Assembly (NCBI GenBank): GCA_038317685.1
Contig: JBBQBQ010000228.1
Span: 1 to 5,619 of the forward strand
Direction of reading: 5' to 3'
DNA from: JBBQBQ01 sp038317685
GTDB lineage: Bacteria; Desulfobacterota; Desulfuromonadia; Desulfuromonadales; DDH964
Length of the DNA: 5,619 nucleotides
The translations under genes were made by a program, and so were the position numbers. The notes under the pieces are model-generated. The model had not been told where the DNA came from, made no database searches, and worked only from the letters and a program-made list of their open reading frames with translations. Numbering within the stretch: position 1 is the first letter of the stretch; each line of letters opens with the position of its first letter. This document shows positions 1 through 5,254 of this stretch, piece after piece.

Positions 1-26
1 CCAGGGAGAAACCGAAGGAAGATGGA

Positions 27-1070
27 TCACCCGGCCGGCGGGGTGACTGGCCGCCTCCGCAGCAGCAGGGCCCCAATGCCCAGGCCGATGAGCAGAGTGA
101 TGCCGCCCCCGATCAGACCGGAGAGGCTGGTCCCCGGATCAACCGCCGGCCAGGCCTTCCCATCCCTGGAGAGGGGTGGGTCAGCGGACTCCCTGACGGC
201 GTAACCGGGGAAGACCGCGGTCCTCCTTTGCAGTCCTTCCAGGAAACCATGGACCCCGCCTTCGGTGGAGTGCTCCCTGACACCGCCGGCGACCTGCCCC
301 ATGGCCCACTCAAGGCCATCAGGATAGGGCGAGGCGAACCAGGACAGGACTCCTCCGGTTGTCACCGCGGCCACCAGGAGTCCGGCCAGAATCCATTTGT
401 ACGATACCCGTCCTGAGGTTTCGGGACTTATCGTGACCTGAAGAAGTTCCGGACGGGCCTTCCCGATGAACCCGATGACCGTCGCCGTGACCAGGCCTTC
501 TATCACCCCGATCGCCAGGTGAATCGGTTGCATGAGGAACAGGAAGCTGCCGAAGGGAAGATCAGATATCCCGGAGAGACCAGTTTCCAGGACCACACTC
601 GAAGCCCCGAGTTGGAGGCCCACCACCGCAGAGGCCAGCGCCGCCACCAAAACCCTGCGAGGGGTTGGGAAATTCCCGGCCAACGGCCGATAGATCAGGG
701 GAAAAGCGATGAAACACGGGAAAAATCCGAGGTTGAAGATATTGCAGCCCAGGGCCAACAATCCGCCGTCCGCAAAGAAGAGGGCCTGAACGGTCAAAAC
801 TGACGCCATGACCAGAAAAGCGGCCGCCGGCCCGAGGAGGATAGCGAGGATCATCCCCCCGCCGAGGTGGCCGCTCGAGCCGGTACCGGGGATGGTGAAA
901 TTGACCATCTGAGCGGCGAAAATGAAGGCCCCCAGCACCCCCATCAGGGGGATATGGCTGTCGTCGAGGGCTCGCTTGACCCGGTGGGAGCAAAGCCCGA
1001 TGGTGCCGGCCGTGGCGACCCACATGACGCCTCCGACAGCCGGGGAAAGTAGCGCATCGGCCATGTGCAT
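27..1070 (-). CDS. cbiM: CbiM/NikM-type ECF transporter permease with fused N (PDGLE) domain
   Basis: Membrane substrate-binding component of an energy-coupling-factor transporter for Ni2+ or Co2+, 347 residues. The chosen ATG (1070) has GGAGG six bases upstream and gives the N-terminus Met1-His2-Met3. In this family the amino terminus and His2 bind the metal, together with a histidine in the conserved SGHLGGG loop, seen here as His68. Residues 1-210 are the M part with several hydrophobic helices and the NFTIPGTG signature. Residues 225-347 form a CbiN/NikN-like part: one membrane helix (226-243), a PYPDGLEWA motif (PDGLE domain, from 249), a polar loop and a last helix (about 316-336) before an RRR tail. 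M-N fusions are well known for nickel systems (NikMN), so nickel is at least as likely as cobalt; the sequence alone does not decide. The Q permease and ATPase are not in the window. An upstream in-frame codon at 1112 would add 14 residues unlike the family and was not used. Confidence 0.93.
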   Translation of the reverse strand: MHMADALLSPAVGGVMWVATAGTIGLCSHRVKRALDDSHIPLMGVLGAFIFAAQMVNFTIPGTGSSGHLGGGMILAILLGPAAAFLVMASVLTVQALFFADGGLLALGCNIFNLGFFPCFIAFPLIYRPLAGNFPTPRRVLVAALASAVVGLQLGASSVVLETGLSGISDLPFGSFLFLMQPIHLAIGVIEGLVTATVIGFIGKARPELLQVTISPETSGRVSYKWILAGLLVAAVTTGGVLSWFASPYPDGLEWAMGQVAGGVREHSTEGGVHGFLEGLQRRTAVFPGYAVRESADPPLSRDGKAWPAVDPGTSLSGLIGGGITLLIGLGIGALLLRRRPVTPPAG

Positions 1071-1102
1071 GGGCGGCCTCCGACAAACGGAACAGCAGGG
1101 GC

Positions 1103-1120
1103 GTGTTACCAATCTGTAAT
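1103..1120. promoter_or_regulatory. weak operator-like inverted repeat downstream of cbiM promoter
   Basis: GTGTTAC at 1103-1109 is followed after six bases by GTAAT, giving the imperfect dyad TTAC-N6-GTAA. It lies in the short cbiM leader, about 13-30 bases after the predicted transcription start. GTGTTAC is, from memory, the half-site of NikR operators described for Deltaproteobacteria (GTGTTAC, 13-14 bases, GTAACAC). The expected second half at that spacing matches at only about three of seven positions. A metal-responsive repressor site is therefore possible but weakly supported. Confidence 0.22.
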
Positions 1121-1139
1121 TTGTGCGATTTGAGCCTAA

Positions 1140-1168
1140 AATCTATTCACTCGGGACGTGTCTGTCAA
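1140..1168 (-). promoter_or_regulatory. sigma-70-type promoter of cbiM
   Basis: On the minus strand a perfect -35 TTGACA (1168-1163) is followed by a 17-base spacer and a -10 TAGATT (1145-1140, four of six consensus positions). Transcription would start near 1133, leaving a leader of about 63 bases before the cbiM ATG. That is too short for a cobalamin riboswitch aptamer, so control is more likely by a DNA-binding repressor or constitutive. Confidence 0.7.
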
Positions 1169-1357
1169 GAGCAAAATGGCACGCTATCAAGATTCGTGTC
1201 ACGCAGGGACCACCAGATCCGAACGGCCTTGATCAGTCCGTGAAATTGCGAGAGATTGTTCTTTTCGCGGCCCAAGGGGGCGGTCAAGCAGGCCGGGGAT
1301 GGCCGTGGTTGAATATAAGTTCAATAGCTTGGATGACGCGACTGGTGATGGTCAGGC
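1169..1357. other. intergenic stretch between cbiM and sigma-54 promoter
   Basis: Together with 1071-1168 and 1374-1439 this makes up the 369-base gap between cbiM and the small plus-strand gene. Apart from the promoter and operator entries, I see only a short dyad CGTGTCACG (1195-1203) and the TTGAA/TTCAA repeat listed separately. An open frame at 1123-1380 starts with GTG, has no ribosome binding site and resembles no family I know, so it is not called. No riboswitch core or tRNA is visible. Confidence 0.5.
1309..1324. repeat. inverted repeat TTGAA-N6-TTCAA, possible activator site
   Basis: A perfect five-base inverted repeat with a six-base spacer (TTGAATATAAGTTCAA) lies 34-49 bases upstream of the -24 element of the sigma-54 promoter at 1358-1373. 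Sigma-54 promoters need an upstream-bound enhancer-binding protein, so this dyad is a reasonable binding-site candidate, although it sits closer than the usual 80-150 bases. It does not match an operator consensus that I recognise. Confidence 0.3.
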
Positions 1358-1373
1358 TGGTACTTTATTTGCA
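1358..1373 (+). promoter_or_regulatory. sigma-54 (RpoN) promoter upstream of small ORF
   Basis: TGGTACTTTATTTGCA matches the sigma-54 consensus TGGCACG-N4-TTGCA at all positions except two in the -24 box. The -24 GG (1359-1360) and -12 GC (1371-1372) are ten bases apart, as required. The predicted start is near 1384, giving a leader of about 55 bases before the small ORF at 1440. The transcript would run to the terminator at 1610-1643, about 260 nt. The site lies in intergenic sequence, correctly oriented towards an ORF and a terminator, which makes chance less likely. Confidence 0.6.
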
Positions 1374-1439
1374 TGATTAGAGGATGGTTGTCGTCTGGCC
1401 GTGGCCAATCATCCCACATTCTGGAGTTCATTGGAGCCC

Positions 1440-1559
1440 ATGCATACCTTTTCCGAGCAGAAAAAAGACCGAAATCCCATCGATAATCTTCTCTATATCC
1501 TTGTCGGCAGCGTTATCACTGTGATCAGTTTTTCCTTTCTCCTCTGGCTTCGCTTCTGA
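1440..1559 (+). CDS. candidate 39-residue single-pass membrane protein
   Basis: An ATG-started ORF of 39 codons ending in TGA. Residues 1-16 are polar and basic (EQKKDRNP is visible). Residues about 17-37 form one continuous hydrophobic segment (NLLYILVGSVITVISFSFLL), and the protein ends LRF. This fits a small single-pass inner-membrane protein, but I recognise no family. Support comes from context: a sigma-54-type promoter upstream, a terminator 50 bases downstream, and a coding direction opposite to all neighbours. The weak point is the ribosome binding site: GGAG at 1433-1436 lies only three bases before the ATG. A TTG at 1431 in the same frame, preceded by GGAG at 1423-1426, is an alternative start adding three residues. 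The unit could instead be a non-coding RNA. Confidence 0.45.
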   Translation: MHTFSEQKKDRNPIDNLLYILVGSVITVISFSFLLWLRF

Positions 1560-1609
1560 CCGGAGGTCTGACGCCGAAAAGTTGTCGTACCGCGCCCTCT
1601 TGCGCCTAT

Positions 1610-1643
1610 AAAAAAAGCCCCGCGGTGACCCGCGGGGCTTTTT
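1610..1643. terminator. bidirectional intrinsic terminator
   Basis: A perfect nine-base-pair GC-rich stem (GCCCCGCGG at 1617-1625 with CCGCGGGGC at 1630-1638) and a TGAC tetraloop. It is flanked by seven A on the left and five T on the right, so both strands carry a U-tract. It lies between the plus-strand small ORF and the minus-strand csp gene, whose stop codon is 19 bases away, and can end both convergent transcripts. Confidence 0.93.
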
Positions 1644-1661
1644 GGTTCTGAGCGCTTAAAC

Positions 1662-1862
1662 TCAGACCCGGCGCACGTTGGCGGACTGGGGGCCTTTCTG
1701 GCCCTGGGTCACCTCAAACTCGACGCGGTCCCCTTCGGCGAGAGACTTGAAACCGTCGCCCTGAATCGCCGAGAAATGCACGAAAACGTCCGGTCCGTTG
1801 TCCTGCTGAATGAAGCCGAACCCCTTAGCGTCGTTGAACCATTTCACCGTACCTTTAGCCAT
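1662..1862 (-). CDS. cold-shock domain protein (CspA family)
   Basis: A 66-residue protein that is a single cold-shock domain at full family length. It starts MAKGTVKWFNDAKGFGFI, containing the RNP1 motif KGFGFI (residues 13-18), with the RNP2 motif VFVHF at 26-30. The aromatic residues that stack on nucleic acid bases are present. It acts in the cytoplasm as a single-stranded RNA/DNA chaperone that melts secondary structure and assists transcription or translation, in the cold or constitutively depending on the paralogue. The start is fixed by GAGGAG eight bases upstream (1871-1876). The gene is followed by a strong terminator. Its upstream region is unusually structured: a hairpin near the ribosome binding site, a full terminator, and an AT-rich promoter about 165 bases before the ATG. 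This fits the long regulated leaders known for cspA-type genes. Which paralogue (cspA, B, D, E) cannot be told. Confidence 0.97.
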   Translation of the reverse strand: MAKGTVKWFNDAKGFGFIQQDNGPDVFVHFSAIQGDGFKSLAEGDRVEFEVTQGQKGPQSANVRRV

Positions 1863-1876
1863 TTTCTTTTCTCCTC

Positions 1877-1895
1877 GATCCGTTCAGTGCGGACC
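1877..1895 (-). promoter_or_regulatory. hairpin adjacent to csp ribosome binding site
   Basis: In the csp leader a six-base-pair stem (1895-1890 with 1882-1877, including one G-U pair) closes a seven-base loop and ends directly beside the GAGGAG at 1876-1871. A weak hairpin here could tune ribosome access with temperature, as in other cold-shock leaders. Such a short stem can also arise by chance. Confidence 0.3.
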
Positions 1896-1929
1896 TTTTA
1901 AATTGGGGCGAAGCCGGCCGTTTTCCAAT

Positions 1930-1963
1930 AAAAAAACCGCTCAGCCCACGGGGTCTGTGCGGT
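1930..1963 (-). terminator. intrinsic terminator upstream of csp
   Basis: Read on the minus strand, ACCGC pairs with GCGGT (outer five pairs), followed by an A/A mismatch, CAG with CTG, a bulged A and CCC with GGG around a three-base loop. Seven U follow immediately. The plus strand lacks a T-tract, so it works only leftwards. It could end the PAS-GGDEF-EAL operon 264 bases past its stop, end a small RNA started at about 2027, or act as an attenuator in the csp leader. Confidence 0.78.
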
Positions 1964-2027
1964 CTTCTTTAACTTGCTGACGGTGAAACTGTCGGGCAAC
2001 TAAATGATTCAGCACAAACGAGCTATG
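1930..2027 (-). ncRNA. candidate small RNA or csp leader attenuator
   Basis: A stretch of about 98 nt bounded by a plausible promoter (2034-2061) and an intrinsic terminator (1930-1963), with no convincing ORF. It contains three mutually competing segments on the minus strand. TGCTGA (2014-2009) can pair with TCAGCA (1980-1975), and TCAGC of the latter can instead pair with GCTGA (1945-1941) in the 3' arm of the terminator. An inner stem GAC-A-GT / AC-C-GTC lies between. The layout allows a switch between terminator and antiterminator if transcription continues into csp, or a folded stand-alone sRNA. I do not recognise a known RNA family. The pairing segments are short, so this is a structural suggestion only. 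Confidence 0.4.
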
Positions 2028-2033
2028 GCTGCT

Positions 2034-2061
2034 TTTATCACAATCAAAATCAAAATTGCAA
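2034..2061 (-). promoter_or_regulatory. AT-rich sigma-70-type promoter for csp or sRNA
   Basis: On the minus strand TTGCAA (2061-2056) is followed after 16 bases by GATAAA (2039-2034), with TG just before it resembling an extended -10. Upstream lies a strongly AT-rich run (about 2062-2096, with A and T tracts) that looks like an UP element in an otherwise GC-rich region. The predicted start is near 2027, giving csp a leader of about 165 nt if the terminator at 1930-1963 is read through. Confidence 0.5.
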
Positions 2062-2226
2062 GATATTTTTTCTGCGTTGAAAATTTTTAAAAAGGCATGC
2101 GATCTTGCTGTGTTGCACCTCAAGCCCAGGGGTTTCAGGACCTCTCGGGACCATCTTTCGTTCATCGCAACTGTTCCGGATTCGGCAAAGGGTGGCCCGA
2201 AGGAGGCCAGGGCACCCGAACCAATT
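2062..2226. other. 3' flank of the GGDEF-EAL gene, no gene seen
   Basis: Part of the 364-base gap between the GGDEF-EAL stop codon and the csp start. Just after the stop (2190-2217) is an imperfect hairpin (GGGTG with CACCC, then CCC with GGG, 11-base loop) without a convincing U-tract, so it is not called a terminator. The AT-rich part near 2062-2096 belongs to the promoter entry. An open minus-strand frame runs through the region, but it has no ribosome binding site or recognisable protein features. Confidence 0.5.
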
Positions 2227-4941
2227 CTATCCGGAGAAGAGGCAGATTTGGTCATTCCCCAAACCGTGCTGCAACATCCCCGTGAAGTCCTCAAGGGTTT
2301 CCGGACGGCGGAAAAAGAACCCCTGCATCTCATCGCAGCCCCGGGCCCGCAGGAATTCAACCTGCTCAAGGGTTTCCACCCCTTCGGCAACGATCTTGAG
2401 ACGCAGGCTGTGGCCCATGGCGATGATCGCTTCGGCGATGGCGGCATCGTCATCATGACGGGTGATGTCATGAACGAAAGACCGGTCGATCTTGAGCCGG
2501 TCGATGGGGAAATGCTTGAGGTAACTGAGCGAAGAATAGCCGGTGCCGAAGTCGTCGATGGCGAGCTGCAGCCCCATGGCCTTAAGTTCATTCAGGGTGC
2601 GCCGGGTCGTTTCCGCGTTGTCCATCAACACCGTCTCGGTGATTTCCAATTCAAGGAGGTGGGCCGGCATGCCGGTGGCGGCCAAGACCTCGGCGACCAT
2701 CTCCGCCACCCCGCCTTCCCGGAACTGCCGTCCCGAAAGGTTGACCGCAACCATCAGCGGCGGGAAGCCCGCTTGCTGCCAGGCCCGGTTCTGGGCGCAG
2801 GCCGTTTCAAGCACCCAGCGCCCGATCGGCAGGATCAGACCGGTTTCTTCGGCCAGCGGGATGAACTGGCTGGGAGGGAGGAGGCCGAGGTCCGGGTGAC
2901 GCCAGCGCAACAACGCTTCCATACCGGTCATTCGGCCGCTGTCGATGTTGACCTGGGGCTGGTAGACGAGGAAAAACTCGTTGCGCTCCAGGGCCCGGCG
3001 CAGGTCGTTGCCAAGCAGCAGCCGTTCCAGGGCCAAAGCGTTCATGGCCGTGGTATAGAACTGGTGGGTATCCCCGTGTTCCTTGGCCTGGTACATGGCG
3101 GCATCGGCATTCTTGATCAAGGTTTCGGCGGTCTCGCCATCTTCGGGGAAGAGCGCGATGCCGAGGCTGCCGGTGATGAACATTTCCCTCCCCTCGACCT
3201 GGGCGGGGACGGCAATTGCGGAGAGGAGCTTGCTGGCGGCGGCGCTGACATCCACTTCCCCCTCAACGTCGGTCAGGATCACCACGAACTCGTCGCCGCC
3301 GATCCTGGCCACGGTATCGCTTTTTCGGACGCTATTGCCGAGACGGTCGGCCACCATCTTTAGGAGGTGGTCCCCGGTGGCGTGTCCCAGGGTATCGTTG
3401 ACCTCCTTGAACTGATCGAGGTCGAGGAACATCAAGGCCACCCGATGACCGGCCCGGCCGGCATGGGCCAGGGCTTGTTCCAGGCGATCGCGGAAGAGGC
3501 TGCGATTCGGCAGGCCGGTGAGACTGTCGAAGTAGGCCAATCGTTGCACCTCGACCTCGGCCCGTTTGCGTTCGGTAATATCCTCGAAGACAGTGGCAAA
3601 ACGCCCTTCGGCCGGGGCAAAGGCACTGACGTGAAAGGTTTTTTGGAGGGGTTCGTAGCTGCTCTCAAAGGAGACCGGCTGACCGCTCTCAACAACCCGG
3701 ATATAGATATCCAGGTGCGACGAGACCGGTTCAGGGTAAATCTCGCTGGCCAATCGCCCCAGGACCGCTTGGCGGGGGAGATTGAAGATCGACTCGTAAG
3801 CGGGGTTGACGTCAATGATCCGGAAATCGACAGGACACCCCGCGGCATCATGCACCAGTTCGTTGAGTGAGACCCCCTCTTTCATCGCTGCGTAGAGCGT
3901 GCGGTATTTCTGTTCACTCGCCTGCAGGGCCGCTTCGGCCTGTTTCCGTTCGGACAGGTCGACAAAACTCTCCAACAGATGCATGCGCCCGTCGAGCATG
4001 ATTTTGGTCACCGTTTTGAGGACCGGAAGACGCCCCCCGTTGGCCGTCAGGAGCCAGCGATCGGCGCTATCCACGGTTTGACCGAGTTCGGTGATCGGGC
4101 ATTCTCCGCAAGTCACGGCGCAGACGAAGCGGTGGCATTCAGCCCCAAGAACCGCCTCCCGGGGCGCTCCGATCATCCTCAGGCCCAGGTCGTTGACATC
4201 GACGATACGGTGGCTCTCGGCTTCGATCAGCAAAATGCCGGCCTGAACCGAGGTGAGAATGGTCCGCAACCGCGCCTCGGCTTCCAGCAAAGATTGCTCC
4301 ATCCTCCGGCGCTGGGTAAAATCGGTATAGACCAGCACCACCCGACTGACGACCCCCTGCCGATCGTGGAGAGGGGTGGCAACGACGTGGAAGTGCTTGC
4401 CGTCAAGGGTAAAATCCTCGTCCTCGGCACGTCCTCCATGACGACTGATGCGGTCCAGCAGGCAGGTGACCGGAGCTACCGGGCGGCGGCAAATCATCTC
4501 CCGACAGGAGCGGCCGATAACCGCCTCTTGGCTCGGGAAGAAGAGTTCTCGACTTCGGCTGTTGCGGTTCTGGATTCGCCCCTCGCTATCGACAACCAGG
4601 ATCGCTGCTCCGGCAGAGTCGAGGATCGCGCTGATTTCGTCCCGGGCCACGGCCAGTGCTTCGTTGGTCTTCTGCGAATGTTCCAGCACTTGGGCGAAGG
4701 CATCACTCAGGATACCGATCGGATCGAGAGCAAAGAGGGTTGCGTCATCGAGTTCCTCAGGATGTAACGGCAGGGTTCCCATGACCTGCAGCAACTGATC
4801 GATCTTGGCCCGAACATAACCGGCCGCCGCCGCCTCACGCTCGCGCAGCGAGGCATTCTCCTCGCGCAATCTCACCAGTTCCGCTGCCGGGTCCGAACCC
4901 GCAACATCTGCCCAGTGTTCCGTCGCCTTGAGCCCCTTCAT
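2227..4941 (-). CDS. PAS-PAS-PAS-GGDEF-EAL cyclic-di-GMP signalling protein
   Basis: A 904-residue cytoplasmic regulator without membrane helices. The ATG at 4941 is chosen because GGAGG lies six bases upstream; an in-frame TTG at 4992 would overlap the previous gene. Order: a short coiled coil (about 18-40), a linker, PAS1 (about 101-212), PAS2 (about 222-333), PAS3 (about 343-460), GGDEF (about 465-630) and EAL (about 635-885). The diguanylate cyclase site is intact (GGDEF 548-552), with an RxxD product-inhibition site (539-542) at the correct five-residue spacing. The phosphodiesterase site also looks intact: EAL 675-677, Asn734, Glu766, DDFGTG from 796, Lys817, Glu853 and Gln873. Both synthesis and hydrolysis of c-di-GMP are therefore possible. 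PAS1 has Cys146, 151 and 160; PAS2 has Cys269, 274, 278 and 281, suggesting metal or redox sensing. It lies 28 bases after the TusA-like gene, apparently in one operon. The signal sensed is unknown. Confidence 0.95.
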   Translation of the reverse strand: MKGLKATEHWADVAGSDPAAELVRLREENASLREREAAAAGYVRAKIDQLLQVMGTLPLHPEELDDATLFALDPIGILSDAFAQVLEHSQKTNEALAVARDEISAILDSAGAAILVVDSEGRIQNRNSRSRELFFPSQEAVIGRSCREMICRRPVAPVTCLLDRISRHGGRAEDEDFTLDGKHFHVVATPLHDRQGVVSRVVLVYTDFTQRRRMEQSLLEAEARLRTILTSVQAGILLIEAESHRIVDVNDLGLRMIGAPREAVLGAECHRFVCAVTCGECPITELGQTVDSADRWLLTANGGRLPVLKTVTKIMLDGRMHLLESFVDLSERKQAEAALQASEQKYRTLYAAMKEGVSLNELVHDAAGCPVDFRIIDVNPAYESIFNLPRQAVLGRLASEIYPEPVSSHLDIYIRVVESGQPVSFESSYEPLQKTFHVSAFAPAEGRFATVFEDITERKRAEVEVQRLAYFDSLTGLPNRSLFRDRLEQALAHAGRAGHRVALMFLDLDQFKEVNDTLGHATGDHLLKMVADRLGNSVRKSDTVARIGGDEFVVILTDVEGEVDVSAAASKLLSAIAVPAQVEGREMFITGSLGIALFPEDGETAETLIKNADAAMYQAKEHGDTHQFYTTAMNALALERLLLGNDLRRALERNEFFLVYQPQVNIDSGRMTGMEALLRWRHPDLGLLPPSQFIPLAEETGLILPIGRWVLETACAQNRAWQQAGFPPLMVAVNLSGRQFREGGVAEMVAEVLAATGMPAHLLELEITETVLMDNAETTRRTLNELKAMGLQLAIDDFGTGYSSLSYLKHFPIDRLKIDRSFVHDITRHDDDAAIAEAIIAMGHSLRLKIVAEGVETLEQVEFLRARGCDEMQGFFFRRPETLEDFTGMLQHGLGNDQICLFSG

Positions 4942-4969
4942 CGTGACCCTCCCCAACCCCGAAAATGCT

Positions 4970-5230
4970 TCACCCCCCCATATCTCCTTCAATGGCGATA
5001 CAATACCCGGTTCCGGTGCGACTGACTGAAACTCCGTACCCCATATTGCGCACTGCCTCGGGGATAGTGTTGGTCGCAGCCCGGTTGTCGGTCAGAATCG
5101 ACAGCCGCAAACTGCCGCCGCGCAACCGCTCCCGATGTTGATTGACGGCACGCAACGCCGTCAACAGGGTTGAAGGACAGATCTGCCCGCGAATGTCAAA
5201 CTCCATGGTTTCAACCGTTGCATCGGCCAT
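4970..5230 (-). CDS. TusA/SirA-family sulfur carrier protein
   Basis: An 86-residue protein of full length for the TusA/SirA/YedF family, small cytoplasmic carriers that hold sulfur as a persulfide on one cysteine. The start has GGGAGG seven bases upstream. The signature DIRGQICP places the active cysteine at residue 18 in the first beta-strand/helix turn. The C-terminal half (NTIPEAVRNMGYGVSVS) matches the usual second alpha-beta unit. Unlike classical TusA (CPxP), the motif is CPSTLL, so the second proline is missing; a second cysteine lies at 77. It sits between a YeeE/YedE-type transporter gene (24 bases upstream) and the PAS-GGDEF-EAL gene (28 bases downstream). TusA-like proteins commonly pair with such transporters in thiosulfate or selenium handling. 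It probably accepts sulfur (or selenium) from the transporter or a rhodanese-type donor; the acceptor is unknown. It should not be equated with the tRNA-thiolation protein TusA itself. Confidence 0.88.
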   Translation of the reverse strand: MADATVETMEFDIRGQICPSTLLTALRAVNQHRERLRGGSLRLSILTDNRAATNTIPEAVRNMGYGVSVSRTGTGYCIAIEGDMGG

Positions 5231-5254
5231 AAGACAACCTCCCTTTAATCCTTT

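Noticed and set aside
1..30. GTG overlapping the cbiM stop codon (GTGA) as the start of the next transporter gene on the minus strand
   Set aside because: Only nine or so codons are visible, there is no clear ribosome binding site, and the peptide is not recognisable. Translational coupling is possible but cannot be supported here.
1174..1192. TGGCACGCTAT, a good sigma-54 -24 box on the plus strand
   Set aside because: The -12 position reads CAAGA, without the required GC.
1193..1240. GTCACGCAGGGACCACC resembling the start of a GEMM (c-di-GMP) riboswitch on the plus strand
   Set aside because: The second conserved half (GGACGCAAAGCC-like) and the tetraloop and receptor arrangement are absent.
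1123..1380. Plus-strand GTG-started open frame of 85 codons
   Set aside because: It has no ribosome binding site and no recognisable motif, lies opposite the cbiM promoter region, and ends inside the region just after the sigma-54 site.
2190..2217. Hairpin just after the GGDEF-EAL stop as its terminator
   Set aside because: The stem is interrupted by a bulge, the loop is large, and no U-tract follows on the minus strand.
1941..2591. Minus-strand open frame through the 3' flank of the GGDEF-EAL gene, with a possible ATG-started tail of 74 codons
   Set aside because: Its first part is an out-of-frame shadow. The tail has no ribosome binding site, crosses the AT-rich promoter and ends within the terminator hairpin.
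2056..3363. Long plus-strand open frame (435 codons) opposite the GGDEF-EAL gene, and similar frames at 3367-3870 and 3979-4767
   Set aside because: They are antisense shadows of a gene with intact GGDEF and EAL motifs. They show no family features and are explained by high GC content and codon bias.
4942..4992. TTG start extending the GGDEF-EAL protein by 17 residues
   Set aside because: It overlaps the end of the TusA-like gene, whereas the ATG at 4941 has GGAGG at ideal spacing.
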